Source: Prosopocoilus inquinatus
Lineage: Eukaryota; Arthropoda; Insecta; Coleoptera; Lucanidae
Length of the DNA stretch: 64,000 nucleotides
NCBI GenBank assembly: GCA_036172665.1
Contig: CM069875.1
Location: 10,992,001-11,056,000 of the forward strand
Direction: 5' to 3'
The position numbers were made by a program, and so were the translations under genes. The notes under the pieces were generated by a model. That model did no database searches and was not told the DNA's origin. It saw only the letters and a list, made by a program, of their open reading frames with translations. Positions 54,709-64,000 of the stretch are shown in pieces. Numbering within the stretch: position 1 is the stretch's first letter; every line of letters begins with the position of its first letter.

Positions 54709-56366
54709 TCATTGATTTAACATTGTGCAGATATAATTTCGTTTAATTTCACCTAATACTCTGTCAACTCTGTTTTGTACAAAGTAATCTTCTTCGTCAC
54801 GTTCATTCTCATAAGGTTCAGGCCATTCATCTCCATGTAGATAACAAAAATTATGTAGAATAAATGCTGCGTTTGCAATCTCTGTTGCCTTGGAAACAGA
54901 ATAAGTATTTATGAAAATCAAACGCCTCCATCGTCCTTTTATGAGGCCAAAAGTATGTTCTATTGCAATTCTATCTGCACTTAAGAGATAGTTGTGCCTT
55001 CTTTGTTGACGTGTTGTGTTTGCATTTGTTCTATAAGGTGTCATCATCCATTCCCTCAAGGGAAAAGCACTATCTCCTATTAAGTGATAATTTCTAACTG
55101 GAAAATATTTTCTTGCTCCATGTTCTTCAATATGCCGTGCCATAAGTGAATATGAAAAAACCTATAAAATAAAATTTAATTGCATGTATTTTGCAAATTT
55201 TGCATGTGATGATTTAATCTGAATATAAAGTTTCTATTAAGATTATGTTCAAATTATATTTATTGTACAGTTGAAAGCAAAAAATAGTAGACAAACACAT
55301 TTCCTGTAATTATTCTTTCTCAAAATGGTAGTAATTAAAAATGAATTTATAAATTTTAACAAAGTCTTACGCTTGTTTAATTTGAAAGCTTATCTGTAAC
55401 GTTATCTTTAAACTATATCATTTTGAGAAAGAATAATGATAGGAAACTGTTTTTGTCTATAATTTTTTGCTTTCAACAGTAACTTGAAATCTTTCAAGTA
55501 TCATCTTTCAGCTTTACAATTGTAAAAGGAGAATGAAATACAATTTTTATCTGCCATAAAAGTACTGATTAAATGACTTTAGTAATAAAAACAAATAAAT
55601 TACCCTTGAATCATGGGCTGATCCTGGAAAACCTATGAATAGGTAAGTAATAATTTTATAGCCAGTACATACAGCTATTGCTGTAATAGAATGATTGTGA
55701 TACCTATCCATGTAGCTATCATGTTGATTTTTTGGTACCTTAATATTAATTTTGGTTCCATCGACTGCACCGATAACATCTAAAAATTATATTATATAAT
55801 AACAGGCAAAATAATATTAAAGTCACATTCTTACTAGGATAATGTTGAAATTGCTGTTTGATATTATTAAATTCTTCTTCCGTTGTTGGCCATGTAATAT
55901 ATTTTGATCTTAATTTGAAATTGATAATATATAAAAATGCATTAACAATTTGCATAACTGTCGATGGTACCATATTGAATCTGTCACCAATAGAATGCAA
56001 TGTATCTTGCTTGGACATATACCACACAAACACCAGTAAACTTCTTTCCGGTTGAATAGGGTAACGTCCACCTCTGTATTTTTTTTTTATTATGTTATAA
56101 ACGTCATTATTTATACACTCATCCAATAAACAGTAAAATGTTACTTTTTTCATTCTGAATAATTGAAAAAATATAATTTCATTGTACCAATCCAACCAGC
56201 AATCTTCTGGATCTAGTCTTAAATGTCCTTCTTTAAATTTCAGTAGGGTTGAAAATATCACGTTCCAGTCCGAATAGTTTTGAATTAACTGAAACACTAC
56301 ATTGCTTTCATTTAGCATAAATATATCATCTAACAAATAAAACATTTCTATTTTCTTCAGATTCAT
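54709..56366 (-). CDS. HARBI1-like Harbinger transposase (3 exons)
   Basis: Minus-strand exons 56366-55835, 55779-55604 and 55161-54709 give 387 codons. The DDE triad reads D184 (IGAVDGTKI), D266 (HLIGDSAFPL) and E304 (RIAIEHTFGLIKGRW). The N-terminal part has an HTH-like region (SIGDRFNMVPSTVMQIV). PxxHDS (FPGSAHDSR) and AAFILHNFC are typical DDE_Tnp_4 blocks. All splice sites are GT-AG in phase and no stop is visible, so it may encode a working transposase. Intron 2 carries a 212-bp MITE. Confidence 0.85.
55268..55479. mobile_element. Tc1/mariner-type MITE in a transposase intron
   Basis: CAGTTGAAAGCAAAAAATAG at left and its inverse TTTTTTGCTTTCAACAG at right, with TA at 55266-55267 and 55480-55481. 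Arms include TAGACAAA and TCTTTCTCAAAATG/CATTTTGAGAAAGA. Same family as 43368-43580. Confidence 0.75.
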
Positions 56367-56405
56367 TTTCTGTTGGATTCGGAGGTTAGAACCAAAGATT
56401 AATAA

Positions 56406-56915
56406 AGCCGGCTACTCATTACGCGGTACTTGGCAAGTGAATTAACTTGGCAAGTACTCGGCGAGCATTTGTGCAAGTAAAAGTCGAACCGTACACATTA
56501 CTCAGCTACTTCTACGTAGCCAGTCCGTTTAACCCTAGGATGCATAATCCGGGCCTCCCAGGCCCACAACATAATTTTCCTCAATTTTTTTTCACGCTCA
56601 TATTTAACACGTATTAAATTTGAAATATACCTAAGCAGATTTTATTTCAATAAATGTTTTTCCAACGCAACCTCATCTAATTTATAGGCAGGGCCCCCGA
56701 AGCCCAGATTATGTAAATATCGGTATTGTATTGCTTATGCATCCTAGGGTTAACACTCGCCCGTTTGACTTTGGACAGTTTACCGACAACGAACGGGAAG
56801 TACAAGTAACGTGGCAAGTAGTGCCGAGTTGCACGCCGCGTCTTAATACACATTACTCGGTACTTGCTAAGTATTGTCAAGTACTTGCCAAGTACCGCGT
56901 AATGAGTAGCCGGCT
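56406..56915. mobile_element. Harbinger-type MITE, TAA duplication
   Basis: AGCCGGCTACTCATTACGCG and its exact inverse end the element. TAA flanks it at 56403-56405 and 56916-56918. The arms are rich in ACTTGGCAAGT/GTACTTGCC repeats. It lies about 40 bp upstream of the transposase start, in its promoter-side region, and contains an unrelated central patch with two TGCATCCTAGGGTTAA-like inverse strings (about 56530 and 56740). Confidence 0.8.
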
Positions 56916-57848
56916 TAACAAAAGATGTGAGGTTAGAACTTTGAACGGCTACCACGCATTGACCAGTTTTTAAAACAGCTACGTTTTAGCGAAACATTCG
57001 TTAACAGTGGAGGGATAATGACAAACCACCACTAACCAAAATGTATAACCCGGTTACGACTGGTATCTTCGCTAAAAAATAATTTATGTCAAATTTGAAA
57101 CTTTCAATTAATGGAAAATAATTTATACGTCAGTCAAAAAGTATGATTAATTATTGTACAGAGCAAATAATAGGTAGGTACTCTTGTCGTTTAAGTTTCC
57201 ATAATTCTTTCTTTATCAGAATGATAATTGTATTCTACGTCGTTGCATACAAAAATACTATTATTTCTGATACTACCAATAAACTTGAAATGATGCCATG
57301 GGCAATCAATACCGACGTAAATCAGTTTAAAATTCAATTGTACTAAGAATTAAATAAATTTCATACTATTCAAGAATAAATTTACTTAACTGTAAAGAAT
57401 ATTAAAAAAAAACACATCAATTCCACAAATGCAGTTGCCATCGACATTGTTTTGAAATTAACAAGAATAGTAGGAAAGTATTTTGTGAAGTAATGCAAGA
57501 GCAAAGAAATAAATCCTAACAATTTTTCATCGTCAGTATGCTACACAGATGAATGGAATTTTATTTTGCATAAGAAGCGTTTTGTACAAAATTTTGGTTA
57601 TTGAATTGCAAACTTCAAATCTGACATACTAAGTCGACTAAATTTTTCATTTGAAATTTAAATTTCTATTTGAAAAGTATTAAGTATTAACACAATAGGA
57701 ATAATTTTAATACGATAACATTGGCCTTAATTTTATCTTTCATTTAATACCATTACAATTTTTGTATCTTCAAATGGCGAGCAGTAATCTACAGAAACGT
57801 AGTTCTCAATGGAACTTTGCTACGTTCGGGTTTAAAACTTTCCACCCG

Positions 57849-58473
57849 AAGAACTTTTGGAAAAACTTACACTTTTATATTATATTCTATAACCAAGTAT
57901 TATTACGGGTAACTAATAAATTGTTGCATGTAATATTTGTTACGTGGTAATAATCGTAGTGAGAACAATTTTTACAATTTAACATTACAATTTCGAAATT
58001 TGGCATTCTTGCTTTAAAAATGCCTAAAAAACTAAACTGAGTGAGCATTTACTCTTCCGAATTGTGTTATGAAAACAAATTAATACTTAATAAAGAAAAT
58101 AAGTTGTGAAATATCCTCCTTCGTCGCCTCGTCCTTAATTACGATTGGTCCCCTAAAGCCATATTTTGCGTACTTGATACATAAACTACTAAAAAATGTA
58201 ATAATAGACAATCAAAATATCTGCCATGGTCGTAGGTGTGATCACCACAGAAAATTAAATTTCGAAATTTTCAGTCTTCTCATTTAATCCTTTATTTGCA
58301 AGAATAAAACAATAAAATTTACAAAGTATTCATAAAACGCATAACATAAAATACAAGCACTACAATCTATTGCAACCTTTTGGAGTAAGTGTATAGCGTT
58401 TATGTTAAACAAAACTTGAAATTATAGATTAAGATTAATATAAAAAGAATGAAAGCACCAACAAAATACTAAA
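57849..58473. other. ALDH 3' flank
   Basis: No gene. TTTATT at 58287-58294 is an AATAAA on the minus strand, about 180 bp past the ALDH stop, a plausible polyadenylation signal. Confidence 0.4.
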
Positions 58474-59967
58474 TTATAACAATTGTTTCCTTTCTGCTAT
58501 ATATTTCGCGAAAAATGACGACGCTAAACCTATTCCAAAAACAAAAATGTAAGTGAGAAATTTAAAATCGAAGTTCTTATGCGGCTTTATGACTTTTCTC
58601 AAAAACTGTAGCTTACTCTCACTGTAAGGAGGGTACCTCGACGATGCCATTCTTTCGCCGAATTTTCCCAAATTCTTAATTAAAGTGCTTTTCTTATGAA
58701 CAAACGTGTCGAAAGTATACTTGCCATGGTACGCACCCATACCGCTAGGACCAACACCACCAAAAGGAAGAGTGGGAAGTGCTAAATGCATGATTGTATC
58801 ATTTACGCAAACACCTCCGCTGGAAGTATTTTCTAAAATTTTGTTCACATCAGATTTATTTTCAGAAAATACATACAAAGCCAAAGGTTTATCTCGATCG
58901 TTTATATATTTGATTGCATGATCGGCGTTTTGTACGTTGACAATTGGTAAAATTGGTCCAAAAATTTCTTCTTGCATAATAGAATCTGTCGGACTTACAT
59001 CAACCAAAACTGTCGGTTCTATAAAACGATCGTTTGAATCAGTTTTGCCACCAAGAGCTATTTTACCATCGTTCAAAAACTTGGTCAATCTTTTGAAATG
59101 ATTGTCAGAAATGATGCGGCAATAGTCAGACGAATTTTGCGGATTATTCCCGTACCATTCATTCAAAATAATTCTGGCCTTATTTACAAATTCTTCTTCT
59201 ACTTTTTTAGAGCATAAAATGTAATCGGGAGCTATGCAAGTTTGCCCACTGTTAATGCATTTTCCCCAAAGTATTCTGCGAGCAGTTACATCCATGTCTG
59301 CCGTTTCGTCTACGTAAACTGGGCTTTTTCCACCTAATTCTAACGTAACCGGAGTTAAATGTTTATTGGCTGCCGCGTGTACGATTCTTCCAACTGTAGT
59401 ACTTCCGGTGAAAAAAATATAATCAAACTTTTCTTTTAACAATTCTGTAGTTTCTGGTACTCCACCTACAACAACTTGGTAACATTCGTTGTCTAGATAC
59501 TTGGGTATAGTCTTAGCAATGAAATCCGCTGAGTAGGAAGATATTTCCGACGGTTTGATGATGACGCAGTTTCCGGCTGCTATGGCACCGGTGACTGGCG
59601 CTAAGCAGAGTTGTAATGGATAATTCCATGCTCCTATCACTAGGACTACTCCATACGGGTCTTTATAGATCAATGCCTCGTCCATTAAGTTGGCCAAACC
59701 TTTCGGAACCTTTTCTGGTTTTGCCCATTCTCTTAATCCTGCTAGTTGTTCTTTCACATCATTTATAAGGAATGCGACTTCCGTTACGACGCCTTCCATC
59801 CGACTCTTGTTTAAGTCTTTTCTTAAGGCTACCAACATTTCTTCCTGATTCTCTTCGAACATGCGGAGAAAGTTTTTCAGCTGCTTTTCACGAAATTCGA
59901 GAGGTCTTGTGCGACCGCTTTCAAATGCACTTCTTGCAGTGCGCACTACTTCGCTTGGAGTTCTCAT
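58474..59967 (-). CDS. Fatty aldehyde dehydrogenase, ALDH3 family, C-terminally membrane-anchored
   Basis: A single-exon coding block of 497 codons from [12 protein letters not shown]3 features: Asn115 in GAWNYP; nucleotide-binding loop FTGSTTVG (186-193); general base Glu210 in TLELGGKSP; catalytic Cys244 in [17 protein letters not shown]; and [12 protein letters not shown]. The last 30 residues are a hydrophobic segment ([20 protein letters not shown]), as in ER/microsomal ALDH3A2, which oxidises long-chain aldehydes to acids with NAD+. An acceptor (CTTGCAG) lies at 59991-59985, and the frame stays open through it, so Met at 59967 may be internal to a longer isoform. No disruption seen. Confidence 0.95.
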   Translation of the reverse strand: MRTPSEVVRTARSAFESGRTRPLEFREKQLKNFLRMFEENQEEMLVALRKDLNKSRMEGVVTEVAFLINDVKEQLAGLREWAKPEKVPKGLANLMDEALIYKDPYGVVLVIGAWNYPLQLCLAPVTGAIAAGNCVIIKPSEISSYSADFIAKTIPKYLDNECYQVVVGGVPETTELLKEKFDYIFFTGSTTVGRIVHAAANKHLTPVTLELGGKSPVYVDETADMDVTARRILWGKCINSGQTCIAPDYILCSKKVEEEFVNKARIILNEWYGNNPQNSSDYCRIISDNHFKRLTKFLNDGKIALGGKTDSNDRFIEPTVLVDVSPTDSIMQEEIFGPILPIVNVQNADHAIKYINDRDKPLALYVFSENKSDVNKILENTSSGGVCVNDTIMHLALPTLPFGGVGPSGMGAYHGKYTFDTFVHKKSTLIKNLGKFGERMASSRYPPYSESKLQFLRKVIKPHKNFDFKFLTYIFVFGIGLASSFFAKYIAERKQLL

Positions 59968-59984
59968 TATTATCCCTTTCTCGG

Positions 59985-61919
59985 CTGCAAGAAAAGTAAA
60001 GAAATTCTTGAGTAATAAATCATAATTTAAAAGGTATTATGAAACATGTGAACGAAATTTTAAAAAGAAACAAATAATAATATTTTATTGTTTCTACTGT
60101 TGTTTTTGTAGGTACCCATAAAAATAAAGATTTTTTTGTAAATTAATGGCAATTAATAGCTGCCTTCTTACAATTTTAATGATAAAGATTGATGTTATGT
60201 AGCAGTGAACATGCACATTTGCATTTGTGACCTCACGTATGCACAACAAACACGAATGTGTTCATGGCCATTTTTCTCCCATCAAATTAGCTTAATAAAT
60301 TCCCATATTTTTTTGTTTCAAACTCTGAAAATTTATAGCAAGAGACTGACTCTTTTTATGGTGCCATAAAAAATATATATCGTTTCGAAAAATCCGGAAT
60401 ATCCGGAATCCGTTAATTAAAAATTTTGCCTCTACATACAGGCTGTCAATTTTTCGAGCCCAAGCATGGGGGTTATATTAGTTATATTAAGAGATACGAG
60501 GCCGGTTAAATTAGACCAAAGTTGCGTATTTTCATGCTAATTAATAATCTGAAAAGCAATTTAAATTATTCCTTTTCATTTTGAAGATATTGAGAAAAAA
60601 GTAAAATTTTTCATTTTATTTTTTAAATCGAAAACCGAAAAATGGATAGCCTGTATATTCTGTTTTATTACTTTGTTAGTTTACTCTTTGAACCTAATTT
60701 GTATCTAATACATTTAAATTTGAAGTATCCGATTAATTAATAAAACAAATTAAAAATATTCGTTACTTTAATCTTACGCGAGGTATCTAAAAAGCACGGT
60801 GGAAAACTAGGAAAAGCGCTGCCATTAATAAATTTTCAGATAAATGATCAGGAATAATTACGAATCATATACAGGATGTTATCGAATATGACGGCAATAA
60901 TTATATCAGGCATCGAACGGCATCAAAGTATTACTACTTTAACCTAATTTATCTACAATGTAATAGCGTTCTACTTAAATTGAGAAAAAAAACTATGCAA
61001 CAGTTGTGTATTGATTTGTGAAATACGTAGATAAAGTACAAGCTAATATTGTCAAGACATGTTCGATATTTTTATCAAATTTCGAATTTCTGAAACAATG
61101 CAAATAATCTTGCATCCTAATTATATCTCGAAAACGGTTACTCTGGCGGAGATGAAACTTAGTTCATTTCTGAATTTCTGATACAATTATATTCAATTTC
61201 AATTTTAATTCAAATTTTTTTTAATAGTGACAGAAAAAGAATTATTTAACCTACTTCTCTGGATCTTCAAATAAAGTGAAAAATATTCACTTTTCACTAT
61301 CCCTGCATTTTATTTGTCTGGCGTATCAAATTTCAACCGTCTTCCTTAAACTGTTTTAGGACATTTAGGACAATATACTTTTCAAGTTACCTCTTTAAGA
61401 GGTTATACCTCAGGAAGAAAAAACTTTCGTCTATAGATAAATTACAAATCAGTTACAAAATCTATTAGAAAATTCACACTACCAAAATAACATACGCGCC
61501 ATTAATTTAATTATTTTAAGATTAAATTTGAAATTATTAATGAGCAAATATTAATCGAGTAGAGCCTAGTACATCAAAACCCCCGTTGGGCAAAACACCA
61601 CAGATAAAAAAAGGCAAGTATTTTGAGAATGTGATGCGCAATTGTGTTTTTGATATAACCATTGTAGTCATGAGTAAAAACAGTTCAGTTTTGCTAATTT
61701 GAACGACTTCGTAGCACCAATAATAACGAAGTTAGCAATAATACGACAGTAACTTTGAGCATCCTGTATATCGATGTCAAATCATATTACAATATTTATA
61801 TCAATCTTCCATAAAAAGTTACATTAATATAAGTTATTAAGTAAAAAAATCTAATTGTGTTCATAAATAAAAAAACAAACGTTTTCATGAAATGTGTAAA
61901 CTAAAAAGAAGGAACTTAC
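59985..61919. other. ALDH intron 1
   Basis: Intron between the upstream exon and the main ALDH exon. AT-rich; no recognisable repeat pair or gene. Confidence 0.5.
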
Positions 61920-62032
61920 CGGTTAAATCTTCAACGATATGTGTTTCAGGCGATTCAGGAAGCAGAACTGTTTTGTCCAACGTTGTTATCTCACTCAACT
62001 TAAAACTGATATTAAAACTGACCTTTGCAGCC
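61920..62032 (-). CDS. Upstream in-frame exon of the ALDH3 gene
   Basis: Minus strand: acceptor TTTCAG before 62032 and donor CCG|GTAAGT at 61920. Joined to 59984 it gives an uninterrupted frame ...SEITTLDKTVLLPESPETH, IVEDLTAEKGII, then MRTPSEVV. The exon has no Met of its own, so either it is 5' UTR with an accidental open frame, or a further exon upstream supplies the start (an exon ending in AT would create a split ATG followed by AAKVSFN). I see no such exon with confidence. Confidence 0.45.
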
Positions 62033-62436
62033 CTGAAACAACGATTGTTTCAAATGAAACATAAGCACTTTTAATAATATTTAATTTAATGCATTTGCGT
62101 TGAATTGTTTCGTTTTTTCTTTTGCAGATGAAGACACGTTGAAGATATGTTGTGCCGCTCAATGTCAATTGTTACAGTTTACTAAATATTTGTTGATGAT
62201 AACAATTTTCTATTTTTAGAGAGTATGTGTGCGCGGTTCCAGATTACAACACAGCACAATTGAGATATAACGACGTTTCTATATTATTCTTTCATCTTTT
62301 TAGATAAAAGACCTTAAATACATAAACAGAAATTTGACTTTTCAAAAGAAAGAGTAATATACGGAACAGTTGATAAAATTTCATAATTTTCAACGAGACT
62401 ACAACTTTTTAACAAAAAAATTTATTTCTAAGTGTA
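62033..62436. other. ALDH 5' flank
   Basis: Likely promoter/first-exon region of the ALDH gene on the minus strand. No diagnostic motif seen. Confidence 0.3.
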
Positions 62437-63684
62437 CAGTGATCGCCAAAAAGTTCGCACCATATGGGAAAATTTTTTATTATTAATTTTTTTTAACTTT
62501 TTGCGGCAATAATTTGTGCATGTTCGATAACCAAATATAAGTAGGACAATGCTGGTGAGCAACTTTTAGTGTTGCTAAAAATAGCACTTATTTAACATAC
62601 GAAAATTGTTGTAATTTGGAATTGCTGGACATATAGACAAAATTTTGGTAGGATTCAATAGTTATTTACAAAATGTGTGTCTTAATTGCCAGACAAAATT
62701 TCCTACGGTCTAGTATTTCGAAGAAAGAAAGATTTTCGATATTCTCAGTTTTGCTCAAGATGTGAAGAAGTAAATGGACGTTTGGTACTTATCTTTTATG
62801 CATGGTTAACTTATTCATTTATATCCCTAAGCAGTATTTACAACAATCACATTTGCTTTTGGGTTTTTAACTGTTACATGCAAAGAAAATTTGAAACGAT
62901 TTTCCACGTCTCTGGTGCCAGGCTCTTTTTACGGAAAATTTTATGTTATTACTTTTGATTTTTTGATTACACAAATCTTCTAACCCGAACTTAGCCTAAT
63001 CAGTAAATACGATTTCATGGCTACCACGAAAAATATAGATTTTATAAGTACAGATATTAAACGGGTCCAAACCGAAAAATAGATGCAATTTTTGCAATTT
63101 TCGGTCTGCTTAGACTAAATTGGGATTCTGAGAAACGTATTATGAAGAAATTAAAAACATTCACACGAAACCGTATGTAAAAGAGGCCTTGCACCAGAAA
63201 CGTGAAAAATTGTTTCAAATTTTCTTGTACATGCAACAATTCGGAGCCCAAGAGGAAGATTTATTTTATTAACTTTTTTATGAATATGAATGAATAAGCT
63301 AACCACTCGTAAGAGTTAAATGCCAGATGACCATTGACTGCTTCACATCTTGACCAAAACTGAGAATATCGAAAATCTTCCTTTTTTTCGAAATACTAGA
63401 CCGCAGGAAAATTTGCCTGGCAATCAAAATACACATTTGGTAAATACCTATTGAATCGTCCTAAAATTTTGTCTAATACGTCCAGCAATTCCAAATTATA
63501 ACAATTTTTTAATATTCGTATCTTAAATAAGTGCTATTTTTAGCAACACAAAGAGTTGCTCACCAGCATTGTCCTACTTATATTTGGTTATCGAACATGC
63601 ACAAACTATTGCCGCAAAAAGTTAAAAAAAAAAATCGATAATAAAAAATTTTTCCATATGGTACGAACTTTTTGGCGATCACTG
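62437..63684. mobile_element. Giant-palindrome Tc1/mariner MITE (copy 2)
   Basis: CAGTGATCGCCAAAAAGTTC after TA (62435-62436), and GAACTTTTTGGCGATCACTG before TA (63685-63686). The arms pair over almost the whole 1.25 kb, with a centre near 63000-63060. It matches the 8186-9496 copy along its length. Confidence 0.8.
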
Positions 63685-63847
63685 TATATAAACATTTATT
63701 TGTGTAGAATTTCGTATAAAAGCTTCAACGTAATGGTACAGTGATACAGTGTGTGCCCAGATTTACTTAACAGAGGGTAGTTTTTTATTTTCGTTTTTAT
63801 TTTTTCGGAAAAATAATTTCGTAGAAAGTTTCGCTTCAAAATTTATA

Positions 63848-64000
63848 CCGGGTGGAAAGTTTCAAACCCGAACATAGCAAACTTGTATTGAAAACTATGT
63901 TTTTGTGAATTGCTGCTCGCCATTTTAAGATACAAAAATGGCAATGGTGTTATAGAAAAGAGAAAATTATGGACAATATTATGGACAAAATTATTCCTAA
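63848..64000 (+). mobile_element. Left end of a second copy of the 52521 TIR element, cut by the window edge
   Basis: CCGGGTGGAAAGTTTCAAAC and the following 150 bp (GAATTGCTGCTCGC, AGATACAAAAATGGCAATG, GAGAAAATTATGGACAATAT) match 52520-52665 closely. The remainder lies outside the window. Confidence 0.65.

Larger units (their letters stand above)
52744..57079. mobile_element. PIF/Harbinger transposon with two convergent genes
   Basis: Ends TTTTTTAGCGACGTTACC (left) and its imperfect inverse TATCTTCGCTAAAAAA (right). TAA occurs just outside or near both ends (52738-52740 and 57080-57082), but three extra bases at the left leave the exact boundary open. It contains a Myb/SANT-like protein gene on plus and a HARBI1-like transposase on minus, the usual two-gene PIF/Harbinger layout. 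Later insertions inside it are a 312-family copy, a Tc1-type MITE in a transposase intron and a palindromic Harbinger-type MITE. Confidence 0.75.
52521..57848. mobile_element. Outer TIR element containing the Harbinger transposon
   Basis: Left CGGGTGGAAAGTTCCAAACC and right GGTTTAAAACTTTCCACCCG are inverted. Similarity extends about 90 bp (GAATTGCTGCTCGC, AGATACAAAAATGG; right side at 57755-57848). A second left end of the same family begins at about 63848 and runs off the window. The parts outside the Harbinger element (52521-52740 and 57083-57848) are non-coding. No target duplication resolved. Confidence 0.65.

Overview
The window reads as AT-rich nuclear DNA of an insect. The three host genes have insect/metazoan intron-exon structure and the rest is dense with insect-style DNA transposons, Penelope-like remnants and LTR elements. 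A beetle would fit, but that is an impression and not a demonstrated assignment. I see no prokaryotic features.

Host genes. (1) A complete eight-exon sorting nexin 8 gene (SNX8, + strand, 201-10733; about 507 aa), whose third intron (859-9557) is full of repeats. Its start codon overlaps the stop codon of an upstream ORF. (2) A complete five-exon WIPI3/WDR45B gene (- strand, 21669-14072; 344 aa), a phosphoinositide-binding beta-propeller of the autophagy pathway. (3) An ALDH3-type fatty aldehyde dehydrogenase (- strand, 59967-58474; 497 aa, C-terminal membrane anchor), with an in-frame upstream exon at 61920-62032. SNX8 and WIPI3 are convergent. All splice positions were inferred by reading the sequence.

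Mobile DNA. 25-57 kb is a transposon landscape: an array of about twelve 312-bp units (25.0-28.8 kb); a decayed LTR element (30.6-39.0 kb) split by a 5.6-kb hAT-like insertion that itself carries a second 312-bp array and a 1.15-kb tandem duplication; a 2-kb long-TIR element (41.4-43.4 kb); an apparently intact Ty3/gypsy element with identical LTRs (44.0-48.8 kb); a Penelope-like (PLE) relic (49.9-51.7 kb); and a two-gene PIF/Harbinger transposon with both genes open (52.7-57.1 kb) inside another TIR element. Many MITEs with clear target-site duplications are scattered throughout.

Most interesting signal. The 312-bp family, present at about nine loci as solo, inverted, deleted or tandem copies, carries a conserved hammerhead-ribozyme-like fold: CUGAAGA, a hairpin, GAAA, another hairpin, closed by a 10-bp outer stem. 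Five independent insertions are flanked by 12-13-bp direct repeats, and one has its empty target site preserved in a neighbouring duplicate. This is what a retrozyme-like element (small tandem-repeat retroelement with hammerheads) would look like. The window also holds a PLE relic and several PLE-type hammerhead motifs, so a plausible mobilising machinery class is present as a fossil. Ribozyme activity and the mobilisation route are inferences.
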